Positions 40,763 through 48,859 of a stretch of 64,000 nucleotides of DNA are shown here, one piece after another (position 1 is the stretch's first letter; every line of letters starts with the position of its first letter). Source of the DNA: Bog-473 sp963840435 (GTDB lineage: Bacteria; Actinomycetota; Acidimicrobiia; Acidimicrobiales; RAAP-2); NCBI GenBank assembly GCA_963840435.1, contig CAWIYY010000021.1, positions 1 to 64,000 on the forward strand, written 5' to 3'. The translations under genes were made by a program, and so were the position numbers. Under the pieces are notes generated by a model. It did not search any database, was not told where the DNA came from, and saw nothing but the letters and a program-made list of their open reading frames with translations.

Positions 40763-42042
40763 GACGCCGACCCCCTGATCACCCGCACGGTGTCCAGGCC
40801 GGAGTCGCTGACGTAGAGGGCGCCGGAGCTCGACACGGCCACCCCGACGGCCGTCCCCACCCGGGTCACCACCCACTTCGTCCCGTCGCCGAGCCCGGCC
40901 GAGCTGGTGACGGGCACGGCGCCGACCGCCGTGTAGAGGTCGCCGACCTGCATCGGCCGGCCCAGCAGGGTGCCGGTGGTGGCCGGGACCACCCGCACCG
41001 CCTGCATGAACCCGTCACTCACGTACAGCGCGCCGGTGGGTCCGACCGCCACGCCGCGGGGGTCGTTGAGCTCGGCCGTCTCGCCGGTCGCCGCCAGCCC
41101 GTCAGCCAGATACGGCCCGTAGTCCGCCGTCCCACCCACGACCACGCCGATGTCGCCCGCCCCGACCGCCGTCCCCCAGAACGTCCCCCCGACGGCGGAG
41201 GCCAGCAGCACCGACTGGTCGCCGCTGTCCGCCACGACGAGGTCGCCCGACCGGTCGACCGCCACCGCCACCGGGTTCCAGAGCTGGGCGCCGCTGATCG
41301 GACCCCCCTGACCGGCCGACCCGCACACGCCCGTGCCGGCGACCGTCGTCATGATCCTGGCCGAGACCGGGCGACCCAGCACCGTGCCCTCGTGGGCGGG
41401 CAGGACGCGCACCCGGCAGTTGGCCGTGTCGGCGATGAAGAGGTCGCCGGCCGCATCCACGGCGACGCCGGTCGGCTGGTCGAGCTCGCTGGCCGTGCCG
41501 GCCAGCCCGTCGCCGTTGAAGCCGGCCGTCCCCGTCCCGGCCACGGTGACCACCTGCGGCGAGGGGAGGACCCGGCTCGTGGTCCTGCCCCGGCCCCCCG
41601 ACAGCTCGACCCCGCCTGGCTCTATCTCCTGCACCCTCTGAGCGGTGGCCTCGGCCACGAAGACGTCCCCCCTCGAGTCGACCGCCACCCCGGTCGGGTG
41701 GCCGATCGAGTGGGCACCGGTGCACGAGCCGCCGGCCAGGACGCTGACGTGTCCGGCCTGGACCCGGAGCCCATCGATCGTCCCGCTGCGGACGGGCAGG
41801 ACCAGGACCCGGCAATGGCCCGTGTCGGCGACGAAGAGGTCGCCGGCTGTATCGAGGGCGATACCGCCGGGCGTGTCCAGCGTCTGCGGGCCGAGCAACG
41901 TCCGCACGCTGGGCGACGACGCGCCCGCCGCCCCCGACGCCGCCCCTGTCCCGCCCCCCACCAGAGCGACCGTCGTCATGCACGCCGTCCCACCCACCAC
42001 CACCGCCACCAGCACCAAGAAGCGCCGCATCCCGCTCATCAT
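40759..42042 (-). CDS. Secreted NHL-repeat beta-propeller protein
   Basis: A 427-aa protein from ATG 42042 (42039 and 42030 are alternatives). A signal helix (about 5-30, FLVLVAVVVGGTACMTTVAL) has a Cys that could be a lipobox (GGTAC). Five to six NHL-type blades follow, each with a variation of PxGIALDTAGDLFVADTGHC: PTGVAVDSRGDVFVAEA, PTGVAVDAAGDLFIADTANC, PVAVAVDRSGDLVVADSGDQ, PRGVAVGPTGALYVSDG, AVGVAVSSSGALYVSDSG. The two repeated Cys are in CRV(L/R)VLP. Function is probably ligand binding or scaffolding outside the cell. The stop overlaps the rhamnosidase start (GTGA), so the pair is co-expressed and possibly works together on rhamnosides. Confidence 0.86.
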   Translation of the reverse strand: MMSGMRRFLVLVAVVVGGTACMTTVALVGGGTGAASGAAGASSPSVRTLLGPQTLDTPGGIALDTAGDLFVADTGHCRVLVLPVRSGTIDGLRVQAGHVSVLAGGSCTGAHSIGHPTGVAVDSRGDVFVAEATAQRVQEIEPGGVELSGGRGRTTSRVLPSPQVVTVAGTGTAGFNGDGLAGTASELDQPTGVAVDAAGDLFIADTANCRVRVLPAHEGTVLGRPVSARIMTTVAGTGVCGSAGQGGPISGAQLWNPVAVAVDRSGDLVVADSGDQSVLLASAVGGTFWGTAVGAGDIGVVVGGTADYGPYLADGLAATGETAELNDPRGVAVGPTGALYVSDGFMQAVRVVPATTGTLLGRPMQVGDLYTAVGAVPVTSSAGLGDGTKWVVTRVGTAVGVAVSSSGALYVSDSGLDTVRVIRGSAS

Positions 42043-42149
42043 GCCGGTTGCGGCGCCGTCAGGCCCGAAAGCCGCGCCATAGTGGGCGGCGCAGCGCAGA
42101 CCAGACGACGAACCGCACGCACGAACAACGAACGTAAAGGAGACCAGCC

Positions 42150-42902
42150 GTGGCAGCACCCGAAGAAGCCCTCTCGGCCAAGAACGTGACCTACACCGGC
42201 TACCAAGGCGCCGAGATCAACGCCTACCAGGCGCTCCCCGCCGGCGCCGGCCCCTTCCCCGGGGTATTCGTCATCCACCACCTCCCCGGCTGGGACTCGG
42301 GCACCAAGGAGATCACCCGCCGCTTCGCCGCCAACGGGTACAACGCCATCTGTCCCAACCTCTACGCCCGCCAGGGGCTCGATGTCGATCCCGACGACGC
42401 CGCGGCCGCCACCCGTGAGGCCGGCGGCATCCCCGACGACCAGTTCGTCGGTGACGCGAGGGGCGCCATCGAGGCCCTGCGTGCCCTCCCGACCTCCAAC
42501 GGCAAGGTCGGCTGCATCGGCTACTGCTCCGGTGGGCGCCACTCGTTCCTGACCGCCATCAGCGTGCCCGTCGACGCCGCCGTCGACTGCTACGGCGCCT
42601 TCGTCGTGGGCACCGTCCCCGAGGGATTCCCGCTCAAGGTCACCGCGCTGGTCGACCGGACCCCGGAGCTGCACTGCCCGCTCCTCGGCCTGTTCGGCAA
42701 CGAGGACCAGTTCCCCAGCCGCGAGCAGGTCGACGAGCTCGAAGCGGCGCTGCAGGCGGCGGGCAAGGAGTACGAGTTCCACCGCTACGACGACGCCGGC
42801 CACGCCTTCTTCAGCGTCGAGCGCACGGCCTACCGGCCCGAGGCCGCCGTCGACGGCTGGCAGCGCATCTTCGAGTTCTACGGCAAGCTCCTGGCGGCCT
42901 GA
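42150..42902 (+). CDS. Dienelactone hydrolase family protein
   Basis: A 250-aa alpha/beta hydrolase. The DLH triad is C126 in IGYCSGGRH, D186 in FGNEDQFPS and H218 in DAGHAFFSV. The segment PFPGVFVIHHLPGWDSGTKE is typical of the family's carboxymethylenebutenolidase-like members. GTG 42150 follows a strong AAAGGAGA site. It heads a three-gene operon with DUF6295 and a phosphotransferase. Many actinobacterial DLH-family proteins act on other lactones or esters, so the substrate is open. Confidence 0.9.
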   Translation: MAAPEEALSAKNVTYTGYQGAEINAYQALPAGAGPFPGVFVIHHLPGWDSGTKEITRRFAANGYNAICPNLYARQGLDVDPDDAAAATREAGGIPDDQFVGDARGAIEALRALPTSNGKVGCIGYCSGGRHSFLTAISVPVDAAVDCYGAFVVGTVPEGFPLKVTALVDRTPELHCPLLGLFGNEDQFPSREQVDELEAALQAAGKEYEFHRYDDAGHAFFSVERTAYRPEAAVDGWQRIFEFYGKLLAA

Positions 42903-42904
42903 CC

Positions 42905-43165
42905 ATGTGCTCCTACCTCACCGTCAACACCGAAATCGCCGGGAGCGCCAAGGGTGCCCAGGGCTGGTTCAGCGTCAGGTCGGCCAACGTCTACTTCGAC
43001 CACCCCTACCATGCGCCCTTCGCCCACACGCTCAACATCGACTTCGCCGATCCGTCCCGTGGACCGGGCGCCCGGGTCGCCGTCGAGCTCAGCGCCGAGT
43101 CGGCCCGCCGCTTGGTCGCCAGCATCCAAGAGGCGTTGGCTGCCGCCGGGGCCGCCGCCTCGTGA
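42905..43165 (+). CDS. Small DUF6295-type protein
   Basis: An 86-aa protein: MCSYLTVNTEIAGSAKGAQG, WFSVRSANVYFDHPYHAPFA, HTLNIDFADP and VAVELSAESARRLVASIQEA. This matches the small actinobacterial DUF6295 family as I recall it (WFxVxxAxVYFDHPxHAP). Function unknown. The lone Cys2 and the His cluster (DHPYHAPFAH) could bind metal. Starts 2 bp after the DLH stop; its TGA overlaps the next GTG, so it is translationally coupled to the phosphotransferase. Confidence 0.75.
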   Translation: MCSYLTVNTEIAGSAKGAQGWFSVRSANVYFDHPYHAPFAHTLNIDFADPSRGPGARVAVELSAESARRLVASIQEALAAAGAAAS

Positions 43166-44172
43166 CCACACCGACCGCCCCGGCGGCCGGCGTCCACCTT
43201 CCGTGGGCCCGGGTGCCGGCGGCGGTCCAGGCCTGGGCGGCGCGTTTCGGCCCGGGCCCGCCGCTCGCCGTGCGCGACCTGGTCGGGGGCTTCTCGCCCG
43301 GCGCCACCTCCATTTTGGAGTGGGCGGGACGGTCCGTCTTCGTCAAGGCGGTCGGCGGCGAGCTCAACCCCGACTCCCCGCGGATGCACCGGCGCGAGAT
43401 CGTGATCTCGTCCGCCTTGCCGCGGTCGGCCCGCTATCCCCGGCTCCTCGACACCTACGACGACGGGGACTGGGTGGCGCTGGCCTTCGAGGTGGTAGCC
43501 GGCCGCCCGCCCCGCCATCCCTGGGAGCCCGACGAGCTGGCCCGGGTGGCGACCGCGCTGGCCACGATGCACGACGAGCTCACACCGTCCCCGGCGCCGA
43601 CGTTGGAACCGCTGGCCGACTATGCACGGGCGCTCTTCGGTGGTTGGTCCGAACTGGCCGGGGCTGGGTCCGGGTCCGGCGCTGGGTCCGGGTCCGGGGC
43701 TGAGATCGGGTCCGGGGCCCCAACCGGGGCACCGCCGCCGGGCCTCGATCCGTGGGCGCGGTCCCACCTCGACCAGCTGGCCGAGCTCGAGGCCGCGTGG
43801 CCGGCCGCCTGCGCCGGCACGACCCTGGTGCACGGCGACGTCCGCTCGGACAATGTGCTGCTCACCGAGGGAGGCGTGGTCTTCGTCGACTGGCCCCACG
43901 CTGCGGTGGGGAACCCGGCCTTCGACCTCGTCGCCTGGGCGCCCTCGGTGGTGCTCGAGGGCGGCCCGCCGCCCGAGAGGCTGCTGGGGCTCTGCGTCCC
44001 GTCGGGGCGTCTCGATGACGAGGCCCTCACGACGTTGCTGGCCGCCGTGGCCGGTTTCTTCGTGTCGCATTCCCTCCGGCCGCCGCCGCCGGGGCTGCCG
44101 ACCCTGCGTCCGTTCCAGGCCGCGCAGGGCGAGGTCGCCCTGGCCTGGTTGCGAGGCCGGACGGGTTGGTGA
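43162..44172 (+). CDS. Aminoglycoside phosphotransferase-family protein
   Basis: A 336-aa APH/choline-kinase-like protein. Phosphate-binding region VGGFSPGATSILEWAGRSV with K about 58 (VFVKAVGG). Brenner motif LVHGDVRSDNVLL with H224, catalytic D226 and N231, then metal-binding VFVDWPHAAVG. A Gly-Ser-rich insertion (about 167-186) encoded by tandem repeats sits between the lobes. Starts in the DUF6295 stop (GTGA). Such proteins phosphorylate small molecules; resistance should not be inferred. Confidence 0.88.
   Translation: MTTPTAPAAGVHLPWARVPAAVQAWAARFGPGPPLAVRDLVGGFSPGATSILEWAGRSVFVKAVGGELNPDSPRMHRREIVISSALPRSARYPRLLDTYDDGDWVALAFEVVAGRPPRHPWEPDELARVATALATMHDELTPSPAPTLEPLADYARALFGGWSELAGAGSGSGAGSGSGAEIGSGAPTGAPPPGLDPWARSHLDQLAELEAAWPAACAGTTLVHGDVRSDNVLLTEGGVVFVDWPHAAVGNPAFDLVAWAPSVVLEGGPPPERLLGLCVPSGRLDDEALTTLLAAVAGFFVSHSLRPPPPGLPTLRPFQAAQGEVALAWLRGRTGW
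43661..43719 (+). repeat. Short in-frame GGGTCC/GGGGCT repeat
   Basis: Imperfect hexamer repeat (GGGTCC, GGCGCT, GGGGCT units) encoding a Gly-Ser-Gly-Ala run in the phosphotransferase. Confidence 0.8.
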
Positions 44173-44204
44173 TGATGGCGCGGGCTCGGGGTTAGGTTCG
44201 GGCT

Positions 44205-45143
44205 ATGCGCTTCGGATTGCAGATCCCGAACTTCGCCCCCGGCGACACGCCGACCGCTCTCTTCGACGAGGTGGTCGAGCGGGCCAGGGCGGCCGAGGAG
44301 ACCGGCTACGACTCGGTCTGGGTCATGGACCACTTCTACCAACTGCCCCCGATGGGTGGTCCGGCCGCGCCCATGCTCGACTCTTACACGCTCCTCGGAG
44401 CGCTGGCCGCCCGCACGTCGCGGGTCCGGCTGGGCACCATGGTCACCGGCGTCACCTACCGCAACCCGGCCCACCTGGCCAAGATCGTCACCACGCTCGA
44501 CGTCATCAGCGGCGGCCGAGCCATCCTGGGCATCGGCGCTGCCTGGTACGACGTCGAACACGAAGGGCTCGGCTTCGACTTCCCGCCGGCGGGGGAGCGG
44601 TTGGACCGTTTGGAGGAGGCGCTGCAGATCTGTCGGGCAATGTTCTCCGAGGAGGCGCCGACCTTCGACGGCCGCTACTACCGGATCCACCAGGCCCGCA
44701 ACGTGCCCCCGCCCGTCCAGGCCGGTGGACCCACCATCCTGGTCGGTGGAGGCGGCGAGAAGCGGACGCTGCAACTGGTCGCCCGCTACGCGGACATGTG
44801 CAACCTCTTCGGCGACGCGCCGGAGATTGCCCACAAGGTCGACGTCCTGCGCGGGCATTGCCGGACTGAAGGCCGTGACCCCTCGGAAGTCACGGTGAGC
44901 CGGCTCAGCACGCTTGTCCTCACGGCGAGCGACGAGGAGACGGAGGCGACCAGGGAGTTCCTGCGCCAGGCGACGGGCCAAGATCCGTCAGGTTCCGACA
45001 TCGGGACGGCGGACCAGCTGGTGGCCCGGGTCGGAGAGCTGGCCGCTGCCGGCGTCGACTACTTCGTCTTCAACATGCCGACCGGCACGGCGGCCACCGT
45101 GCGCCAGGTCGGTGCGTTGTTGAGTGGTGCATTCGGCGGCTGA
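44205..45143 (+). CDS. LLM-class F420-dependent oxidoreductase
   Basis: A 312-aa luciferase-like protein: MRFGLQIPNFAPGDTPTALF, YDSVWVMDHFYQLPPMGGPA, RVRLGTMVTGVTYRNPAHLA, ISGGRAILGIGAAWYDVEHE, LVGGGGEKRTLQLVARYADM. The subgroup signature (MDHF..., GAAWYD.EH) is that of F420-dependent TIGR03560-like enzymes. It follows the phosphotransferase by 32 bp and is a close relative of the enzyme at 46093-46962 (same WYD/E..EH and GGGGE.(K)T motifs). Substrate unknown. Confidence 0.9.
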   Translation: MRFGLQIPNFAPGDTPTALFDEVVERARAAEETGYDSVWVMDHFYQLPPMGGPAAPMLDSYTLLGALAARTSRVRLGTMVTGVTYRNPAHLAKIVTTLDVISGGRAILGIGAAWYDVEHEGLGFDFPPAGERLDRLEEALQICRAMFSEEAPTFDGRYYRIHQARNVPPPVQAGGPTILVGGGGEKRTLQLVARYADMCNLFGDAPEIAHKVDVLRGHCRTEGRDPSEVTVSRLSTLVLTASDEETEATREFLRQATGQDPSGSDIGTADQLVARVGELAAAGVDYFVFNMPTGTAATVRQVGALLSGAFGG

Positions 45144-45178
45144 GCCGGCGGGACGCCGCCGCCTGGCGGCCAGGTTCC

Positions 45179-45967
45179 TTACGCTGGTCGGCGCCCGTTG
45201 ACCGGCGGCGCCACCGCCGCTTTGAGCTCGAGCAGGTTGGCCTCGAGCTCGGCGGCCCGGTTCCGACGGGCGGCCGCGGCCGCGGCCAGTTGCTCGCCTG
45301 TCGGATGCTCGCCCCCCGAACGCATGAGGTGGTCCGCCTCGACGGCGAAGGCCAGCCCACGCAGGCTCTCGGCGCTGCGCGCCGCCATGTTGCGGCTGAG
45401 ATCGTCTGGAGCGGTGTCTGCCGCCCGCTCCAATCCCTCGACCGCCTCCTCCACCTGGACGCTCACGCTGGCCCTGCGCTGTGCGTCGTCGTTGTCGGTT
45501 TGCGAGAGAACCAGATCGCGAGCCAGCTCCGCCGCCGTGACGGCCGGGCGCACCGAGCGCTGCCAGTCGACTTCACGACCCTGGCGCCTGGACCGGGCGA
45601 TCAGCACCGCGACGAGGATGGCGGCGAGGACGAGGACGACGGCCAGGATGATCCAGCCCCACGGGGTCGACGAGGAAGTCGAGGAGGCCCTGGTGGTCGT
45701 GGTCGTCGGGTGCGTCGTGCTGGTGGTCGGCTCGTGGGTGGTGGAGGTCGTGGGGTGTGCCGTCGTTGTGGTCGTCGGCGCCAGGGTGGTGGTCGTCGTG
45801 GTCGATGACGTCGAGGGGGGCGCCGAGGTGGAGGTGGTCGTGACCTCCGTCGTCGTGGTCTCGCCCTGGGCCCAGGCGGTGCCGGCCCCGACGCCGAGCA
45901 GCAGTGGGGCCGAAGCCAGTACCGCCAGGAGGAGACCCGCTGCTCGAGCGCAGCCCTTCGTCGTCAT
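45179..45967 (-). CDS. Membrane protein with Thr-rich external stalk
   Basis: A 262-aa protein: signal peptide (about 8-33, AGLLLAVLASAPLLLGVGAG, ending TAWAQG), a Thr/Ser-rich segment (about 36-100) almost all Thr, Ser and Pro, one membrane helix (about 102-124, WGWIILAVVLVLAAILVAVL) with a basic stop (IARSRRQGRE), and a cytoplasmic helical domain (about 130-255, probably coiled). The stalk may be O-mannosylated, as such Thr-rich regions often are in actinobacteria. No family known to me. It converges with one F420 oxidoreductase gene and is divergent from another. Confidence 0.75.
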   Translation of the reverse strand: MTTKGCARAAGLLLAVLASAPLLLGVGAGTAWAQGETTTTEVTTTSTSAPPSTSSTTTTTTLAPTTTTTAHPTTSTTHEPTTSTTHPTTTTTRASSTSSSTPWGWIILAVVLVLAAILVAVLIARSRRQGREVDWQRSVRPAVTAAELARDLVLSQTDNDDAQRRASVSVQVEEAVEGLERAADTAPDDLSRNMAARSAESLRGLAFAVEADHLMRSGGEHPTGEQLAAAAAARRNRAAELEANLLELKAAVAPPVNGRRPA

Positions 45968-46092
45968 GTCGTCAGCCTACGGACGCGGCCGGGACCGGAC
46001 AGGGACGCTTGGCGGCCTCGACCGTTTCGAGGAGGGGCGATCCCGCGAGACAGGCGGTACCCTCGGCCCGACGACGAGAGGAAGGCCGTTCC

Positions 46093-46962
46093 GTGCATCT
46101 TGACATCCACGTCCCGCGTTTCACCTGGCCCGGGGGACAAGCGGCGATCGGAACGACGTTCACCACCCTGGCCCAGACGGCAGACGCCATCGGCGTGCGC
46201 ACCCTGTCGGTCATGGACCACTGGTTCCAGATGGAGATGATGTGGCCGGCCGACGAGCCGATGCTCGAGGGCTACACCACGCTCTCCTTCGCGGCCGCGA
46301 AGACCGAACGGTTGCGCTTCCGCATGCTGGTGGGCGGGGTGACCTATCGCCATCCGGGCCTCCTGGCCAAGACCATCACCACCCTGGACGTTTTGTCGGG
46401 CGGCCGGGCCGAGCTGGGACTCGGTGCCGCCTGGTACGAGCGGGAGCACCTCGGCCTCGGCGTGCCCTTCCCGCCCCTGGCCGAGCGCTACGAACGGCTC
46501 GAGGAGACGCTGCAGATCTGCCTCCAGATGTGGAGCGACGACAACGGGGCCTTCGAGGGCCTGCACTACCGGTTGGCAGAGACCCTGTGCGTGCCCCAGC
46601 CCGTCAGCTCCCCGCGGCCGCGCATCCTCATCGGCGGCGGTGGGGAACGCAAGACACTGCGCCTGGTCGCCATGTACGCCGACGCCTGCAACATCATCGG
46701 CGACGCGGACACGGTGGCCCACAAGGTCGAAGTGCTGCACCGCCACTGTGAGGACGTTGGTCGCAATCCGGCTGAGATCGAAGTGACTGCGCTCACCATG
46801 GTCCCGGAGGATGCCGATGCCGACGCCATCCTGCGCGACGCCGAGGCACTGTCGGCGGCGGGAGCCGCAGCCATCGTCATCCGTTCGACAGGACCCGATC
46901 CGACGCGTTGGCTGGAGGAGACCTGGGGGCCCTTGGTGGCGCGGCTGGCAGACGTCGGCTGA
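46093..46962 (+). CDS. LLM-class F420-dependent oxidoreductase
   Basis: A 289-aa luciferase-like protein from GTG 46093, which has GAGAGGAAGG upstream. HLDIHVPRFTWPGGQAAIGT, VRTLSVMDHWFQMEMMWPAD, LRFRMLVGGVTYRHPGLLAK, LSGGRAELGLGAAWYEREHL, LIGGGGERKTLRLVAMYADA. Closely related in motif order to the gene at 44205-45143, so probably paralogues. The open frame upstream of 46093 overlaps the divergent gene and is unlikely. Confidence 0.9.
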   Translation: MHLDIHVPRFTWPGGQAAIGTTFTTLAQTADAIGVRTLSVMDHWFQMEMMWPADEPMLEGYTTLSFAAAKTERLRFRMLVGGVTYRHPGLLAKTITTLDVLSGGRAELGLGAAWYEREHLGLGVPFPPLAERYERLEETLQICLQMWSDDNGAFEGLHYRLAETLCVPQPVSSPRPRILIGGGGERKTLRLVAMYADACNIIGDADTVAHKVEVLHRHCEDVGRNPAEIEVTALTMVPEDADADAILRDAEALSAAGAAAIVIRSTGPDPTRWLEETWGPLVARLADVG

Positions 46963-47052
46963 CTCGACGCCAAGAGGTTTCGGGCCGTCGGCCACACTGG
47001 GGACGGCCGGGACGGTTTGCCGACGCCGCATGGAGGAGGAGGAACAGCATTC

Positions 47053-48021
47053 ATGGTGACGTCACGGAGGGCCACGGACGCCGAAGTCGACACGTGGCGC
47101 GAAGACGGGTGGGTCCTGCTGGACGGGCTCGTCGGTACCGATGAGATCGACGCGTTGGCGGAGGACATCGGAACCCTCTTTCCCTCGGCAGAGGATCTGC
47201 ACGCGGAGCCTGACGCGGTCACGGAACGCTGGATCGGCCGTCCGGTCAAGCCCAAGGAGGTGTTCGTCTGGCCTGAAGACGGTCCAGGATTCCGTCCCGA
47301 CCAGCAGCGGTGGTCCGGAGCGTTTCCCTTTCCGGGCACGGGGGCGCTGAACCGCATGTGCGTGCATCCATCGATCGTCGACTTCGCCGAGCGGGCACTC
47401 GACAACACCGACATCCGGCTCTATCAGGCGCATGCCAGCGCCAAGTACGCCGGCGTGACCAATTACGAGCAGCCGATGCACATCGACCGCAACCACTCGT
47501 GGCTTCCTCCGGGATCCGAGTCACCGTGGTGGAACCTGGAGGGCTTTCTCTACCTCACCGACGTCACCGCGGACGACAACCCCACCCGGCTGGTCACCGT
47601 GCCCGAGACTGCGCACATCGACTCCCCGTACGGAATGGTGATGCCGAAGATGGACCCCGGGGTGTACGAGGCGGAACGGCCGGCGGCGGGTGTCCGCGGT
47701 TCGTACCTGGCCTATCGATCGAATTGCTGGCATCGCGGCGCGCCCTTCGGTTCGGGTACGGGCGCCCGGATCGTGTTGGCCGTCGCCTTCAAGAACACCT
47801 CTACGGAGTGGATCGGGTACGACACCCAGCAAAGCCGCTCGACCGGCCTCGAGTGGACACGGTTCGCCGAGGGCTCGACGCCGCGCCAACTGGAGCTCTT
47901 CGGCTGGCCCCCGCCGGGACACCCGGTCTGGAGCGAGGAGCTGCTCGACCAGACGGCGCAGCGATACCCGGCTCTTGACCTCGGCCCGTGGCGCCGGGCC
48001 CTCAGCCGCCCTGGGGGATGA
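47053..48021 (+). CDS. Phytanoyl-CoA dioxygenase (PhyH) family protein
   Basis: A 322-aa non-haem Fe(II)/2-oxoglutarate oxygenase-like protein. Iron motif HxD in QPMHIDRNHSW (about 145-150) and the distal His in SNCWHRGAPFGSGTGAR, whose Arg would bind 2-oxoglutarate. The start of the fold, ATDAEVDTWREDGWVLLDGL, is typical of PhyH proteins. ATG 47053 follows GGAGGAGGAGGAAC. Homologues hydroxylate diverse lipids and natural products. The 3' end overlaps the convergent lipoprotein gene by 20 bp. Confidence 0.86.
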   Translation: MVTSRRATDAEVDTWREDGWVLLDGLVGTDEIDALAEDIGTLFPSAEDLHAEPDAVTERWIGRPVKPKEVFVWPEDGPGFRPDQQRWSGAFPFPGTGALNRMCVHPSIVDFAERALDNTDIRLYQAHASAKYAGVTNYEQPMHIDRNHSWLPPGSESPWWNLEGFLYLTDVTADDNPTRLVTVPETAHIDSPYGMVMPKMDPGVYEAERPAAGVRGSYLAYRSNCWHRGAPFGSGTGARIVLAVAFKNTSTEWIGYDTQQSRSTGLEWTRFAEGSTPRQLELFGWPPPGHPVWSEELLDQTAQRYPALDLGPWRRALSRPGG

Positions 48022-48853
48022 CGCTCTCGTTGGCCACCGGGCCCAGGATCTTCCGGCGGCGATGGGCGAGGATCAAGGCGGCGGCGCCGGCGCCGACCAC
48101 GACGACGGCGGCACCGGCCGCCAGTGCCATGGTGCTGCCCGACAACCCGGACCCGCCGTCAGGGGTCGAGCTGGTACCCGAAGCGACCGGCGTCAGTGCG
48201 GTCGCCAACTTCACATTGGCCTGATTGCCGACATACCTCGTCGAGGCCCGGAGTCCCGACCCGGGTTGGGACGCCGACAGATTCCAGGTGAACGTGGACG
48301 TGGTGGCCGAATGGTTCACGGTCTTGGCGTTGTTCGCAGCGGGCGCCCCGGGCAGTTGGACCACAAGGTCGATGGTGATCAGCGAGTTCAACTGGGATGC
48401 GTTGATCAAACCGCCAGTAGAGCCGCTGCCCACGCCGGTCCCGAGGCTGTCGGAGGGAGTGATCAGGCTCTGGGGCGTGGAGGCCGAGAAATTCCAGCCT
48501 GCCGAGTCACGGTTGATCGTGACGGCGATTCCGCCGTTCCCTTCGGCGGCGAGACGATGGCTCTCGGTGTTGAGGTCGGCCAGGGAGAGGAAGTGAAACG
48601 TGATCTCGGCTCCGCTGTTGCCGTTCGAGGAGTATGGCGTGACGGTGAGCGGGAAGTCACTGTTGGCCGTCCCCTTGCGGACGGCGTTGTAGAGCACCTG
48701 CCCCGGGTTGGACGCGTCACTGGGAACGGTCATGATGACCGAGTAGTAGCCCGATCCATTGGGCTGGACCACGACCTTGGCCGCCAGGTTGCATCCGGTG
48801 AGCACGAGCAGCACCGCCAGTCCGAGAGTCACGCGCACGATCCGTCTCTTCAT
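48002..48853 (-). CDS. LppM-like lipoprotein with C-terminal membrane helix
   Basis: A 283-aa predicted lipoprotein: signal with lipobox LVLTGC (Cys21), then an LppM-type beta domain (NLAAKVVVQPNGSGYYSVIM, EITFHFLSLADLNTESHRLA, WNFSASTPQSLITPSD). A Ser/Gly linker follows, and then a C-terminal membrane helix (about 245-265, MALAAGAAVVVVGAGAAALI) with a basic tail. A lipid anchor plus a C-terminal helix matches the mycobacterial LppM layout. It starts 6 bp after the giant secreted protein gene ends, on the same strand, so the two are probably co-transcribed. Role unknown; perhaps a partner or anchor. Confidence 0.8.
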   Translation of the reverse strand: MKRRIVRVTLGLAVLLVLTGCNLAAKVVVQPNGSGYYSVIMTVPSDASNPGQVLYNAVRKGTANSDFPLTVTPYSSNGNSGAEITFHFLSLADLNTESHRLAAEGNGGIAVTINRDSAGWNFSASTPQSLITPSDSLGTGVGSGSTGGLINASQLNSLITIDLVVQLPGAPAANNAKTVNHSATTSTFTWNLSASQPGSGLRASTRYVGNQANVKLATALTPVASGTSSTPDGGSGLSGSTMALAAGAAVVVVGAGAAALILAHRRRKILGPVANESVIPQGG

Positions 48854-48859
48854 GTCGGT

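Noticed and set aside
43162..44172. Antibiotic resistance call for the APH-family gene
   Set aside because: The fold is shared by many small-molecule kinases, and nothing in the neighbourhood indicates a drug resistance role.
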